64,000 nucleotides of DNA from Mycolicibacterium moriokaense. Lineage in GTDB: Bacteria > Actinomycetota > Actinomycetes > Mycobacteriales > Mycobacteriaceae. The translations under genes were made by a program, and so were the position numbers. The stretch lies in assembly GCF_010726085.1 (NCBI RefSeq), contig NZ_AP022560.1, positions 4,464,001 to 4,528,000 of the forward strand. The letters run 5' to 3'. Below the pieces are notes generated by a model. It did no database searches. It worked only from the letters and a program-made list of their open reading frames with translations, and had not been told where the DNA came from. Below, one piece after another: positions 8,468 through 16,240 of this stretch. Within the stretch, counting starts at the first letter, position 1, and every line of letters begins with the position of its first letter.

Positions 8468-8525
8468 GTAGCGACGACCCACAGCGAGGGGTCGGTCAGG
8501 ATCAGACCCCGCTGCGGGTTGCTAC
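8468..8525 (-). promoter_or_regulatory. leader hairpin (putative attenuator) of the LeuA-like gene
   Basis: On the minus strand GTAGC-AACCC-GCAGCGGGGTC (8525-8505) can pair with GACCCC-TCGCTG-TGGGTC-GTCGCTAC (8493-8468), a long GC-rich stem with few interruptions and an 11-nt loop. The 5' arm overlaps the codons of a 13-residue leader peptide, so a ribosome stalled there would prevent the stem. No U-run follows, so the output may be translational or through an alternative fold. Confidence 0.6.
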
Positions 8526-8543
8526 TACGAGTCGCCTCGGCAC
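8502..8543 (-). CDS. 13-residue leader peptide, probably leaderless
   Basis: GTG at 8543 opens a short frame encoding (f)M-P-R-R-L-V-V-A-T-R-S-G-V with TGA at 8504-8502. TAATAT at 8556-8551 is a good -10 and places transcription start at about 8545-8543, so the GTG would be the 5' end of the RNA. The Leu-Val-Val codons lie just before and within the 5' arm of the hairpin, the arrangement expected of a branched-chain amino-acid attenuator. Confidence 0.5.
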   Translation of the reverse strand: MPRRLVVATRSGV

Positions 8544-8642
8544 GTCCGCGATATTAGACGCCGCCGGACGGGCCGCGCAAACGGCTTTTCGAGCATCTCC
8601 CGGCGCGACGCCCCGCCTTCGGCCGCGTAACGTGTGCGCCCG

Positions 8643-9407
8643 ATGACGTGGTGGGATGCGGCTTTTCTCGCCGCGGCAGGGGTGCTCGGTGGCCTCACCG
8701 GCAGCATCGCGGGCTTGGCGTCGGTGGCCACCTACCCCGCCCTGCTGATGGTCGGCCTCCCGCCGGTCACCGCCAACGTGACCAACACCGTCGCCGTGGT
8801 GTTCAACGGAATCGGCTCGGTCCTGGGCTCACGCCCCGAACTCAAGGGCCAGGGCGCCTGGCTCAAACGGATCGCCCCGGCCGCGGCGCTGGGCGGCGTG
8901 GTGGGTGCGGTCCTGTTGTTGTCGCTACCCGCCGAGGGTTTCGAGAAGGTGGTGCCGCTTCTCCTCGGATTCGCCTCGGTCGCGATAGTCATCCCCACCC
9001 GCCCTCGCAGGGAAGTGACCGTTGCCACCTATCGCAGGCACGCGGTGACGGCTTTGGTCGAATGGGTCGCGATCTTCGGAATCTGTATCTACGGAGGCTA
9101 TTTCGGTGCCGCCGCCGGAGTGCTGCTGATCGCGGTGTTGCTGCGCACAGGTGGGCCGACGCTGGCTCACGCCAACGCGGGCAAGAACGTCGTCCTCGGT
9201 ATCGCCAACGTCGTCGCTGCGGTCATCTTCATCGTGGCGGCACCGGTGCAGTGGTCGGCGGTGATCCCCCTCGGACTTGGTTGCCTGGCGGGTTCGCGGC
9301 TGGGGCCCGTCGTCGTGCGTCACGCACCTGCGAAGCCGATGCGCTTGGCGATCGGCGCGGCGGGGCTGGCGTTGGCCGTCAAGCTCGGGATCGACGCCTA
9401 CGGTTAG
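8643..9407 (+). CDS. TSUP (TauE/SafE) family permease
   Basis: 254 residues, very hydrophobic with about seven to eight membrane segments in two related halves, and the family signature GLTGSIAGLASVATYPALL near the N-terminus (gap G-x-x-G-x-(I/L)-A-G-x-(A/G)). TSUP proteins move sulfite, sulfonates or other small organic anions. The ATG at 8643 was chosen; GTG at 8634 is also in frame. TAACGT at 8628-8633 could be a -10 for a nearly leaderless message. Divergent from the LeuA-like leader. Confidence 0.85.
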   Translation: MTWWDAAFLAAAGVLGGLTGSIAGLASVATYPALLMVGLPPVTANVTNTVAVVFNGIGSVLGSRPELKGQGAWLKRIAPAAALGGVVGAVLLLSLPAEGFEKVVPLLLGFASVAIVIPTRPRREVTVATYRRHAVTALVEWVAIFGICIYGGYFGAAAGVLLIAVLLRTGGPTLAHANAGKNVVLGIANVVAAVIFIVAAPVQWSAVIPLGLGCLAGSRLGPVVVRHAPAKPMRLAIGAAGLALAVKLGIDAYG

Positions 9408-9410
9408 ACC

Positions 9411-9473
9411 CGCGAGCAGGCGCAAACTGCCCGTCTTTCGCGGCGTGTGCGGGGACTTTTGCGTATGCTCGCG
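9411..9473. terminator. bidirectional hairpin terminator
   Basis: CGCGAGCA-gg-CGCAAA (9411-9426) pairs with TTTTGCG-ta-TGCTCGCG (9457-9473). It sits exactly between two convergent gene ends. The GAGCA-CGCAAA stem core is the same theme as the hairpin at 60510-60567. Confidence 0.65.
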
Positions 9474-9479
9474 AAGAAG

Positions 9480-10547
9480 CTAGGTCAGGTCGAACGGGTT
9501 GTCGCCCTTGACAACCCGCGTGCCGACGTCGATGAGGTTCTGCGCGCTGGCGTGCAACGCCTCCCCCGCGTCACGGCTCGCCTTACCCATCAGATAGCGC
9601 GACCACGTGCCCTCGATGACGACGCCGAGCTTGAAACACGCCATCGCCATGTACCAGTCGAGGTGCGGCGTCTCCCGCCCGCCGGCGTTCAAGTAGGCCT
9701 CGAGCAGTTCCCTTCTGCTGGCCAGCCCGCCGAGCGCGGCCAGCGCGGCGCCGGCCGTGATCATGCTGGTGTTCAGCGGCCAGGTGATCAGCATCCAGCC
9801 CATGTCCAGCAGCGGGTCTCCGACGGTGCACATCTCCCAGTCCACGAACGCCGCCAACTCGGGCTTGTCCCGTCGCAGCAGGACGTTGCTCATGTGCGGG
9901 TCGCCGTGCATGATTCCGGGCTCGCCCTCCGGGGGAAGGTTGGCCTGTAGCCAGTCGGCGAGGTCGGTGACCGCCAGCGATTCGGGGTCGTAGTTGTCGT
10001 GCCGGTAGCTCCCCAGCAGCCGGAGGAACTGCGGAACCTGGCGCTCTACAAACGACCCCGGCCGCCGCAGCTCCTCGAGCGGCTTGCCCCGCCATTCGGC
10101 GTTACCCAACCGGGCCAGGCTCGCGGCGTACGACAGGCCGACGTCGTGTCGCAGCGTCTCGTCGCGGGCATATGCCTCGGACACCTCGGCGCCGGGGTTG
10201 AAGCCGTCGATCTCCTCCATCAGGTAGAACACGACGCCGAGCACGCTGGGGTCTTCGCAGCCGGCGATGAAGCCGGGATGCGGGACGTCCGTACCCGCGA
10301 GCGTGCGCAGCGCCGCGATCTCGCGCAGCATCGTCTTGTCGCTCGTCGGCCGCGGGTGAAGCGGCGGACGACGCAGCACCATCGGACGGCCGTCGATGTG
10401 CAGTCGCACCACGATGTTCTGCGTCCCGCCGGTGAGCGGTTCGACGTCGGTGACGGTGGAGCCCAGCCCCTGCTGTTGCACCCACTGCTGCAGGGTGGCT
10501 TGGTCCTCGTCGCTCAGTGTCGGTAGCTGCTGCGCGTCATCGGGCAT
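9480..10547 (-). CDS. aminoglycoside phosphotransferase-fold kinase-like protein
   Basis: 355 residues of the APH/choline kinase fold. Landmarks are the N-lobe GGTQNIVVRLHIDGRPMVLR, the catalytic loop MHGDPHMSNVLL near residue 225, and the metal-binding DWEMCTVGDPLLDMGWM. In mycobacteria this subfamily often neighbours acyl-CoA dehydrogenases and resembles the N-terminal part of eukaryotic ACAD10/11, which phosphorylates hydroxyacyl-CoAs; that role here is inference. Not expected to confer aminoglycoside resistance. Confidence 0.82.
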   Translation of the reverse strand: MPDDAQQLPTLSDEDQATLQQWVQQQGLGSTVTDVEPLTGGTQNIVVRLHIDGRPMVLRRPPLHPRPTSDKTMLREIAALRTLAGTDVPHPGFIAGCEDPSVLGVVFYLMEEIDGFNPGAEVSEAYARDETLRHDVGLSYAASLARLGNAEWRGKPLEELRRPGSFVERQVPQFLRLLGSYRHDNYDPESLAVTDLADWLQANLPPEGEPGIMHGDPHMSNVLLRRDKPELAAFVDWEMCTVGDPLLDMGWMLITWPLNTSMITAGAALAALGGLASRRELLEAYLNAGGRETPHLDWYMAMACFKLGVVIEGTWSRYLMGKASRDAGEALHASAQNLIDVGTRVVKGDNPFDLT

Positions 10548-10571
10548 GCAGACATATTGTCAGGTCACTTG

Positions 10572-11930
10572 CTACGCCTGATAGTTCAGGCACGATACGG
10601 CTCCGTCGATCACACCCTGACGGAACGCCTTGACCCTGGCCCAGCCGGCACCCTGGCGTTCGACATCGCCGTCACCGCGGAACACCAGCAGCGCCTTGAT
10701 GCCCTCGTCGAGGTCGCCAGGCGAGATGTGGAACGTGCTGGTTTCGGGACGGTTGTAGAGGATGACGCTGGCCGTATAGCCACCGGCGAGGCAGTCCCCG
10801 CGCAACGTCGACGTCTTCTCGTCGGACTCGTCACCCAACCTCGTCAACGCCGCCAATCCCCACTGCGTGGCCAGCAGCGTGGTGACCGCGTAATCGCCGC
10901 CCTGCCGGTACACCTGCGGCATGGCGTCGACGTTGTCCCATGCCACGTAATCCTCTGGCACGCAATAGAACAGCGAGTATCCCTCGGCCGACTGGTCGCC
11001 GCACATCGGCGGCTTGGCGGGATCGAACGGCTCGATGGACCGCAGCGGCGGCCACTCCTTGCCGTCGGAGAGCTCCGGGTAGACCTGCGTGAAGTAGTCC
11101 TCGATGTCATACGGCACGCCGTTGACGATCGAGTCGTAGGGCGCGTCGCCTCCGCGCGACTCGTCCTCGTCGTCGTTGAAGGGCAGTTCGAGCACCATCG
11201 GCTCGTCGTCGCGGTAGTCCTTGCACTTGTCGAGCCCGTTGTCGAAGCCGTCCTGGAATGCGCTGACGCGGTCGAACCCGCTGCCGTGGGCGTTCGGGTC
11301 GATCTTGGACGTGCCGGGGTTGTCTCGCAGGTCGAGGACACCTGCGAGGGCGGTGTCCAAGTTCGCGGCGTTGATGTCGAACACCTTGTCGTCGTGCGCA
11401 TGTCGGGACCACGCGCCGGCGAAGCAGTCGGCTTGCAGCTCGCTCGTGACGGTGCGCGCGGTGAAGTGCGACCGAGCCTGAACCGCGTGGCCCCATTCGT
11501 GCGCCATCACGACCGCGATGACGAATTCGCCGTACTTGTCCTGCAAGTCGGGAAGCAGCCCCTGGGCGTCCCACGCCACGACGTCCTCGGTCGAGCAGTA
11601 GAACGCGTTACCCGCGACCTCCGCGGCTTCGGTCGTGCACGGCGGAGCGGGGCTCTCCTCGGTGACGGCGTAGTAGCCGCCCGCGATCTGCTCGAATTCC
11701 TTGTCGTAGAGCTTGGGAAACTGTTCGCCCCAATACTTCTCGAGGTCCGCGATCGCCTTGATCGCGACCTTGTTTACCGGCGCCGACGCGTCACCGTCGA
11801 TCTTCACGGTGCTGGTGTCCGGCGCCCCATCCTTCTTCTCACCCTGAGCCGCCGACTGCGATTTGGCGCCACCGCCGCAGCCGGCCACGAGCAGGACAAC
11901 GGCCGCCACCGCGGCCACCCATGTGCGCAT
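10572..11930 (-). CDS. lipoprotein with neutral zinc metallopeptidase domain and a decayed second copy
   Basis: 452 residues. A signal peptide ends in lipobox VAGC (Cys18). Residues 95-255 form a YpfJ-like neutral zinc metallopeptidase domain with the HEWGH motif at 144-148 and a downstream ELQADCF helix supplying the third ligand. Residues 310-450 repeat the same order of blocks: FYCxxEDxVAWD, then TQWGL (355-359) where HEWGH should be, then TLRGDCLAGGY, LDxGIxALLxFR, and RVKAFRQGxxDG. The second copy therefore lacks both zinc histidines and the catalytic Glu, so it is probably structural or regulatory. Likely exported and membrane anchored; substrate unknown. Confidence 0.8.
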   Translation of the reverse strand: MRTWVAAVAAVVLLVAGCGGGAKSQSAAQGEKKDGAPDTSTVKIDGDASAPVNKVAIKAIADLEKYWGEQFPKLYDKEFEQIAGGYYAVTEESPAPPCTTEAAEVAGNAFYCSTEDVVAWDAQGLLPDLQDKYGEFVIAVVMAHEWGHAVQARSHFTARTVTSELQADCFAGAWSRHAHDDKVFDINAANLDTALAGVLDLRDNPGTSKIDPNAHGSGFDRVSAFQDGFDNGLDKCKDYRDDEPMVLELPFNDDEDESRGGDAPYDSIVNGVPYDIEDYFTQVYPELSDGKEWPPLRSIEPFDPAKPPMCGDQSAEGYSLFYCVPEDYVAWDNVDAMPQVYRQGGDYAVTTLLATQWGLAALTRLGDESDEKTSTLRGDCLAGGYTASVILYNRPETSTFHISPGDLDEGIKALLVFRGDGDVERQGAGWARVKAFRQGVIDGAVSCLNYQA

Positions 11931-11988
11931 GCGCGAACATTAGCGGCCAAGATCAGAAATTTTGCGGTAAGTGCGCAGCTGAATCGGA

Positions 11989-13725
11989 TCAGTCGAGAAT
12001 TCGTCGCGCGACATTCGTCGTCACCAGATCGAGCAGCTCATCACCGCGCCCGGCGAGGATCGTGCGGATGGCGTACAGCGAGAAGCCTTTCGCCTGCTCA
12101 ACGGTGATCGCCGGCGGAATCGACAGCTCCTGTCGGGCCGTCACCACGTCGACGAGCGCGGGCCCGTCGTGGGCGAATGCGTCCACTAGCGCCTGCTCCA
12201 GATCGGCCGGTTGCTCAACGCGGCGGCCGAAGATTCCCATTGCCTGCGCCACGGCGGCAAAGTCTGGGTTCACCAGATCGGTGCCGAAGTTGACGATGCC
12301 CGCGGCCTTCATCTCCAGTTCGACGAAGTTCAACGAGGAGTTGTTGAACACGATCAGCTTGACCGGCAGCCGGTTCTGGATCAGCGTCACGAGCTCACCG
12401 AACATCATCGTCAGCCCGCCGTCGCCGGCGAGCGCAACCACTTGGCGGTCGCGGTAGGCGGTCTGCGCGCCGATCGCCAGCGGCAGCGCGCACGCCATCG
12501 TGCCGTGGTTGAACGACCCGATGAGTCGTCGACGGCCGTTCATCGTGAGGTATCGCGCCGCCCATACCACCGGCGACCCCACGTCCGCCGTGAACACCGC
12601 ATCGTCGGCAGCCAGCCGATTAGCAAGGCCGGCAACGTATTCGGGCCGGATCGGCGTCCGGTCGCGATCGTTGACGGCCAGCTCGTCCAGGCGTTTGCGG
12701 GTCTTGGCGTAATGGCGCAGGGACCGATCGAGGTGCTCACGCTCGGCCTTCTGCCGCAACAGCGGTGCCAGCGCCGCCAGCGTGTCCTTGACGGTACCCA
12801 CGAGCCCGAGGTCGACGGGCGTGCGCCGGCCGATGTTGCGGCCGCGGATGTCGACCTGGATGACCTTCGCGTCGTCGGGATAGAACTGCTGGTACGGGAA
12901 GTCGGTGCCCAGCATCAGCAGCGCGTCGGATTCCTTGATCGCCTTGTAGCCGGAGGCGAAACCGAGCAGCCCGGTCATGCCGACGTCGTATGGGTTGTCG
13001 TATTCGATGAACTCCTTGCCGCGCAGCGCATGCACGATCGGCGCGTTCAGCGTCGCCGCCAGGCTCACCAGGGCTTCGTGCGAGCCGGCCACCCCGGCGC
13101 CGCCCAGGATCGTGACCGCCTGGGCGTCGTTGAGTATGGCGGCGGCCTGCCGCAGCGACTCGTCGTCGGGGCGCACCACCGACCGCGACGGGAGAACCGG
13201 GCGCGCGTTCCACGCGGAGGCGTCGGCGCGTTGGAGAAAGATCTCACCGGGGATGACGACGACCGCGACGCCGTTCTCCTCGACGGCCGCGCGCATCGCC
13301 ATCTCGAGGATGCGCGGTGCCATCTCGGGTGTGCTGACGAGTTCGCGGTACACACTGCACTCGCGGAACAGGTCCTGCGGGTGCGTCTCCTGGAAATACT
13401 CCGAACCGATCTCGGTGCGCGGGATGTGCGCCGCGATCGCGAGCACGGGGACGCGGCTGCGCTGCGCGTCGAACAGTCCGTTGATCAGGTGCAGGTTGCC
13501 GGGGCCGCAGCTGCCCGCGCAGACGGCGAGGCCGCCGGTGAGCGCCGCATCGGCCGCGGCGGCGAAGCCTGCGGTCTCCTCGTGACGGACATGCTCCCAG
13601 GTGATTTCGCCGCTACGGCGGATCGCGTCGGTGAAGCCGTTGAGGCTGTCGCCGGGTAGCCCGTAGACGCGGCGCACCCCGCTGACCTTCAGAGCGTCGA
13701 TGACGTGATCGGCGACGGTCGCCAC
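11989..13725 (-). CDS. poxB: thiamine-pyrophosphate pyruvate dehydrogenase/oxidase, PoxB-like
   Basis: 578 residues with three typical domains: PYR domain with catalytic Glu in WEHVRHEETAGFAAAADA (~45-60), a central FAD/nucleotide domain (VTILGGAGVAG ~200), and the PP domain with ThDP-Mg motif AGDGGLTMMFGELVTLIQNRLPVKLIVFNN (~415-445). It resembles E. coli PoxB, which decarboxylates pyruvate to acetate and passes electrons to menaquinone/ubiquinone at the membrane. The start is GTG at 13725; a strong hairpin ends only 15 nt upstream, which may affect its expression. Acetolactate synthase is less likely given the overall match. Confidence 0.85.
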   Translation of the reverse strand: MATVADHVIDALKVSGVRRVYGLPGDSLNGFTDAIRRSGEITWEHVRHEETAGFAAAADAALTGGLAVCAGSCGPGNLHLINGLFDAQRSRVPVLAIAAHIPRTEIGSEYFQETHPQDLFRECSVYRELVSTPEMAPRILEMAMRAAVEENGVAVVVIPGEIFLQRADASAWNARPVLPSRSVVRPDDESLRQAAAILNDAQAVTILGGAGVAGSHEALVSLAATLNAPIVHALRGKEFIEYDNPYDVGMTGLLGFASGYKAIKESDALLMLGTDFPYQQFYPDDAKVIQVDIRGRNIGRRTPVDLGLVGTVKDTLAALAPLLRQKAEREHLDRSLRHYAKTRKRLDELAVNDRDRTPIRPEYVAGLANRLAADDAVFTADVGSPVVWAARYLTMNGRRRLIGSFNHGTMACALPLAIGAQTAYRDRQVVALAGDGGLTMMFGELVTLIQNRLPVKLIVFNNSSLNFVELEMKAAGIVNFGTDLVNPDFAAVAQAMGIFGRRVEQPADLEQALVDAFAHDGPALVDVVTARQELSIPPAITVEQAKGFSLYAIRTILAGRGDELLDLVTTNVARRILD

Positions 13726-13740
13726 CCGGCCACCCTATGC

Positions 13741-13789
13741 GATTTCGGTGTAGTTAGTCGTGCTGAGCGCGACCAACTACACCGAAATC
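13741..13789. terminator. perfect hairpin between 3-hydroxyacyl-CoA dehydrogenase and poxB
   Basis: GATTTCGGTGTAGTT (13741-13755) and AACTACACCGAAATC (13775-13789) are perfect inverse complements, extended by GTCG/CGAC with one mismatch and a 9-nt loop. It would terminate the upstream gene, but it also lies 15 nt before the poxB start codon. Confidence 0.75.
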
Positions 13790-13795
13790 ACCGAA

Positions 13796-14563
13796 TTACT
13801 TGGGGGCGAAGCGCTGGCCCGCGTCCAGCCGCAGGCACTGCCCGTTGAGCATCGGGTTCTCGACGATCGCCGCGACCAGCTTCGCGTACTCCTCCGGCTT
13901 GCCCAGCCGCTTCGGGAACGCCGCGTCCTTCGTCAGCGCCTTGGCGAACTCGTCGGGAATGCCCTCGGTGAGACCGGTGGCGAACAGGCTCGGCGCGATC
14001 GCCAGCGCCCGGATGCCCAGGCTGCCCAGGTCGCGGGCCATGGTCAGGGACATGCCCGCGATCGCGGCCTTGGCCGCGGTGTAGGCGACCTGCCCGATCT
14101 GACCCTCGAACGCCGCGATCGAGGCGGTGTTGATGATGACGCCGCGCTCTTCCTGCTCGTCGTCGACCAGGTCCTGCTTGCTCATCTGCCAACCGGCCAG
14201 CCGGCTGATGTTGAACGTGCCGATCAGGTTCAGATCGATGCACTTGCGGAACGTGTCCAGGCTGTGCGGCCCGTCCTTCTTGACGGTGCGCTCGGCGGCG
14301 CCGCCGCCGGCAGTCGTGACGATGATGTGCAGACCGCCGAGCTTGTCGATGGCCTGCTGCAGCACCTTCTCGGTGCCCTCGAAGTCGGTGACGTCGACCT
14401 CGAAGAACGAGCCGCCGATCGCGTCGGCGACTTCCTTGCCCTTCGACTGCGGGCGGTCCAGCACCGCGACGTTCGCGCCGCGCTTGGCCAGCAGTTCCGC
14501 CGTGGCTTTGCCGAAGCCCGACGCCCCGCCCACGATGATGGCGTTCTTGCCTTCGATCTCCAT
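13796..14563 (-). CDS. 3-hydroxyacyl-CoA dehydrogenase, SDR (HSD10/type II) family
   Basis: 255 residues. The Rossmann loop is VGGASGFGKA, the catalytic Ser is in IINTASIAAFEG and the Y-T-A-A-K pair is near residue 170; the acidic D-R after VAVLD selects NAD. It resembles type II 3-hydroxyacyl-CoA dehydrogenase (17-beta-HSD10), which oxidises 3-hydroxyacyl-CoA to 3-ketoacyl-CoA in beta-oxidation. The ATG follows GGAAAGGAAG. A perfect hairpin follows its stop. Confidence 0.88.
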   Translation of the reverse strand: MEIEGKNAIIVGGASGFGKATAELLAKRGANVAVLDRPQSKGKEVADAIGGSFFEVDVTDFEGTEKVLQQAIDKLGGLHIIVTTAGGGAAERTVKKDGPHSLDTFRKCIDLNLIGTFNISRLAGWQMSKQDLVDDEQEERGVIINTASIAAFEGQIGQVAYTAAKAAIAGMSLTMARDLGSLGIRALAIAPSLFATGLTEGIPDEFAKALTKDAAFPKRLGKPEEYAKLVAAIVENPMLNGQCLRLDAGQRFAPK

Positions 14564-14662
14564 TGTGGCTTCCTTTCCAAAAAGTGCCCAAACCGTAAAG
14601 CAACCTATCCGATGTCATTTTTTGGTAAGCCTTTCGGGTCGGTGCGTGGGTAGCTTGGCGTC

Positions 14663-16195
14663 ATGACCGCGCGCGGCGCCAAGGCGATGGCAGGTATCGC
14701 GGCGGCGGCGGTGGCGCTCGGGGTGACCCAACTGCTCGCCGTCCTGTTCGGCCCGGAGGCCGACGCGCGCACCGCGGTCGGATCGACCGTCATCGACCTG
14801 ACGCCCGGCCCCGTCAAGGAATGGGCCATCCAGACCTTCGGCATGGCCGACAAGTTGGTGTTGTCGGTGCTCGTGGTGGCGGTGATCGCGGGCATTGCGG
14901 CAGTAACGGCCCAATACGAGACGCGTCGCATGCCGGTGGGCAGCGCAGCGATCGTGCTCGCAGGGGTCGCGGGCTGCGCGGCCGTGCTTTCGCGGGAGGG
15001 AGCCGGCGTTGCGGACATCCTGCCGACGGTGGTCGGCACCGTCTGCGGCGTCGCAGTGCTGCGGCTGCTCACCTCGGGCCGGTTCACCGACGCCCCGGAG
15101 AGCGACCCGGTGACCGACGCGCCGGACCGCGGTAGGCGACTGTCGCTCATCACGCTCGCGTTTCTCGGAGCGGGCGCGCTGGCGGGTGTCGGCGGCGCCG
15201 TGCTGTCGCGCCTGACGACCTCGGTCGCCGGCGATCGAAACGCCTTCGCGCTGCCGAAGATCGACGTGGCCGCACCGTCCGTCCCAGCCGCCGTCCAACC
15301 GCATGGCGTCACGCTGCCGTCCTTCGTCACACCCAACGACGAGTTCTACCGGATCGACACCGCGCTGTCGGTACCGCAGCTGAGCCGCGCCAACTGGCAG
15401 CTGAGGATCCACGGCATGGTCGACCGCGAGATCACCTACGGCTTCGAGGATCTGGAGAAATTCGAGGTCATCGAAAAGCTGGTGACCTTGACGTGCGTGT
15501 CCAATCCCGTCGGCGGCAGTCTCATCGGCAACGCGGCCTGGACGGGGTACCGTGTGCGGGACCTGTTGGCGGAGGCGGGCATTCACTCGGACGCGGACAT
15601 GGTGCTGTCGAAGTCGATCGACGGGTTCACCGCGGGCAGCCCCGTCGAGGCACTCACCGACGACCGCGACTCCCTCCTTGCGGTCGGCATGAACGGCCAG
15701 CCGCTGCCCACCGAGCACGGCTATCCCGCGCGACTGGTGGTGCCCGGCCTCTACGGCTACGTGTCGGCGACCAAGTGGGTCGTCGATCTCGAGCTCACCC
15801 GCTTCGACCGCGCACAGGGGTACTGGACGCCGCTGGGCTGGTCCGCGCACGGACCCATCAAGACGCAGTCCCGCATCGACGTGCCACGCAGCGGGCAGGA
15901 CGTGCCCCGGGGACCGGTGACGTTCGGTGGGGTGGCCTGGGCCCAGAACCGCGGGGTGCGCGCCGTCGAGGTGCGCATCGACGAGGGCGACTGGCAGCGG
16001 GCCGACCTCGGCGCCAACTACGCCGACGACACCTGGCGGCTCTGGAGCTTTCCGTGGCAGGCCACCGAGCGGGGGCTGCACACCATCTCGGTCCGCGCGA
16101 TCGACAACACCGGCGCCGTCCAGACAGGTGACATCGCGAACCCGGCTCCCGATGGCGCAACCGGCTGGCACACCGTGTCGTTCGCGGTGAAGTAA
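14663..16195 (+). CDS. membrane-anchored sulfite-oxidase-type molybdenum cofactor protein
   Basis: 510 residues. About five hydrophobic segments occupy residues 1-190 (for example LVLSVLVVAVIAGIAAV and LITLAFLGAGALAGVGGAVL). A periplasmic oxidoreductase molybdopterin-binding domain follows, with the Mo-ligand Cys in VTLTCVSNPVGG (~278) and WTGYRVRDLL, then a Mo-co dimerisation domain (~400-510). The family includes sulfite oxidases and MsrP-like reductases; the membrane architecture resembles Rv0218. Substrate could be sulfite or another oxo-acceptor. Divergent from the 3-hydroxyacyl-CoA dehydrogenase gene. Confidence 0.85.
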   Translation: MTARGAKAMAGIAAAAVALGVTQLLAVLFGPEADARTAVGSTVIDLTPGPVKEWAIQTFGMADKLVLSVLVVAVIAGIAAVTAQYETRRMPVGSAAIVLAGVAGCAAVLSREGAGVADILPTVVGTVCGVAVLRLLTSGRFTDAPESDPVTDAPDRGRRLSLITLAFLGAGALAGVGGAVLSRLTTSVAGDRNAFALPKIDVAAPSVPAAVQPHGVTLPSFVTPNDEFYRIDTALSVPQLSRANWQLRIHGMVDREITYGFEDLEKFEVIEKLVTLTCVSNPVGGSLIGNAAWTGYRVRDLLAEAGIHSDADMVLSKSIDGFTAGSPVEALTDDRDSLLAVGMNGQPLPTEHGYPARLVVPGLYGYVSATKWVVDLELTRFDRAQGYWTPLGWSAHGPIKTQSRIDVPRSGQDVPRGPVTFGGVAWAQNRGVRAVEVRIDEGDWQRADLGANYADDTWRLWSFPWQATERGLHTISVRAIDNTGAVQTGDIANPAPDGATGWHTVSFAVK

Positions 16196-16240
16196 TCGCT
16201 CCTCCTCGAACATGTCTGACACCCGTGCCAGTCTGATGGC

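Noticed and set aside
13741..13789. Inverted repeat considered as an insertion-sequence end or attachment site
   Set aside because: No transposase or integrase nearby and no target duplication; the hairpin reading at a gene end is simpler.
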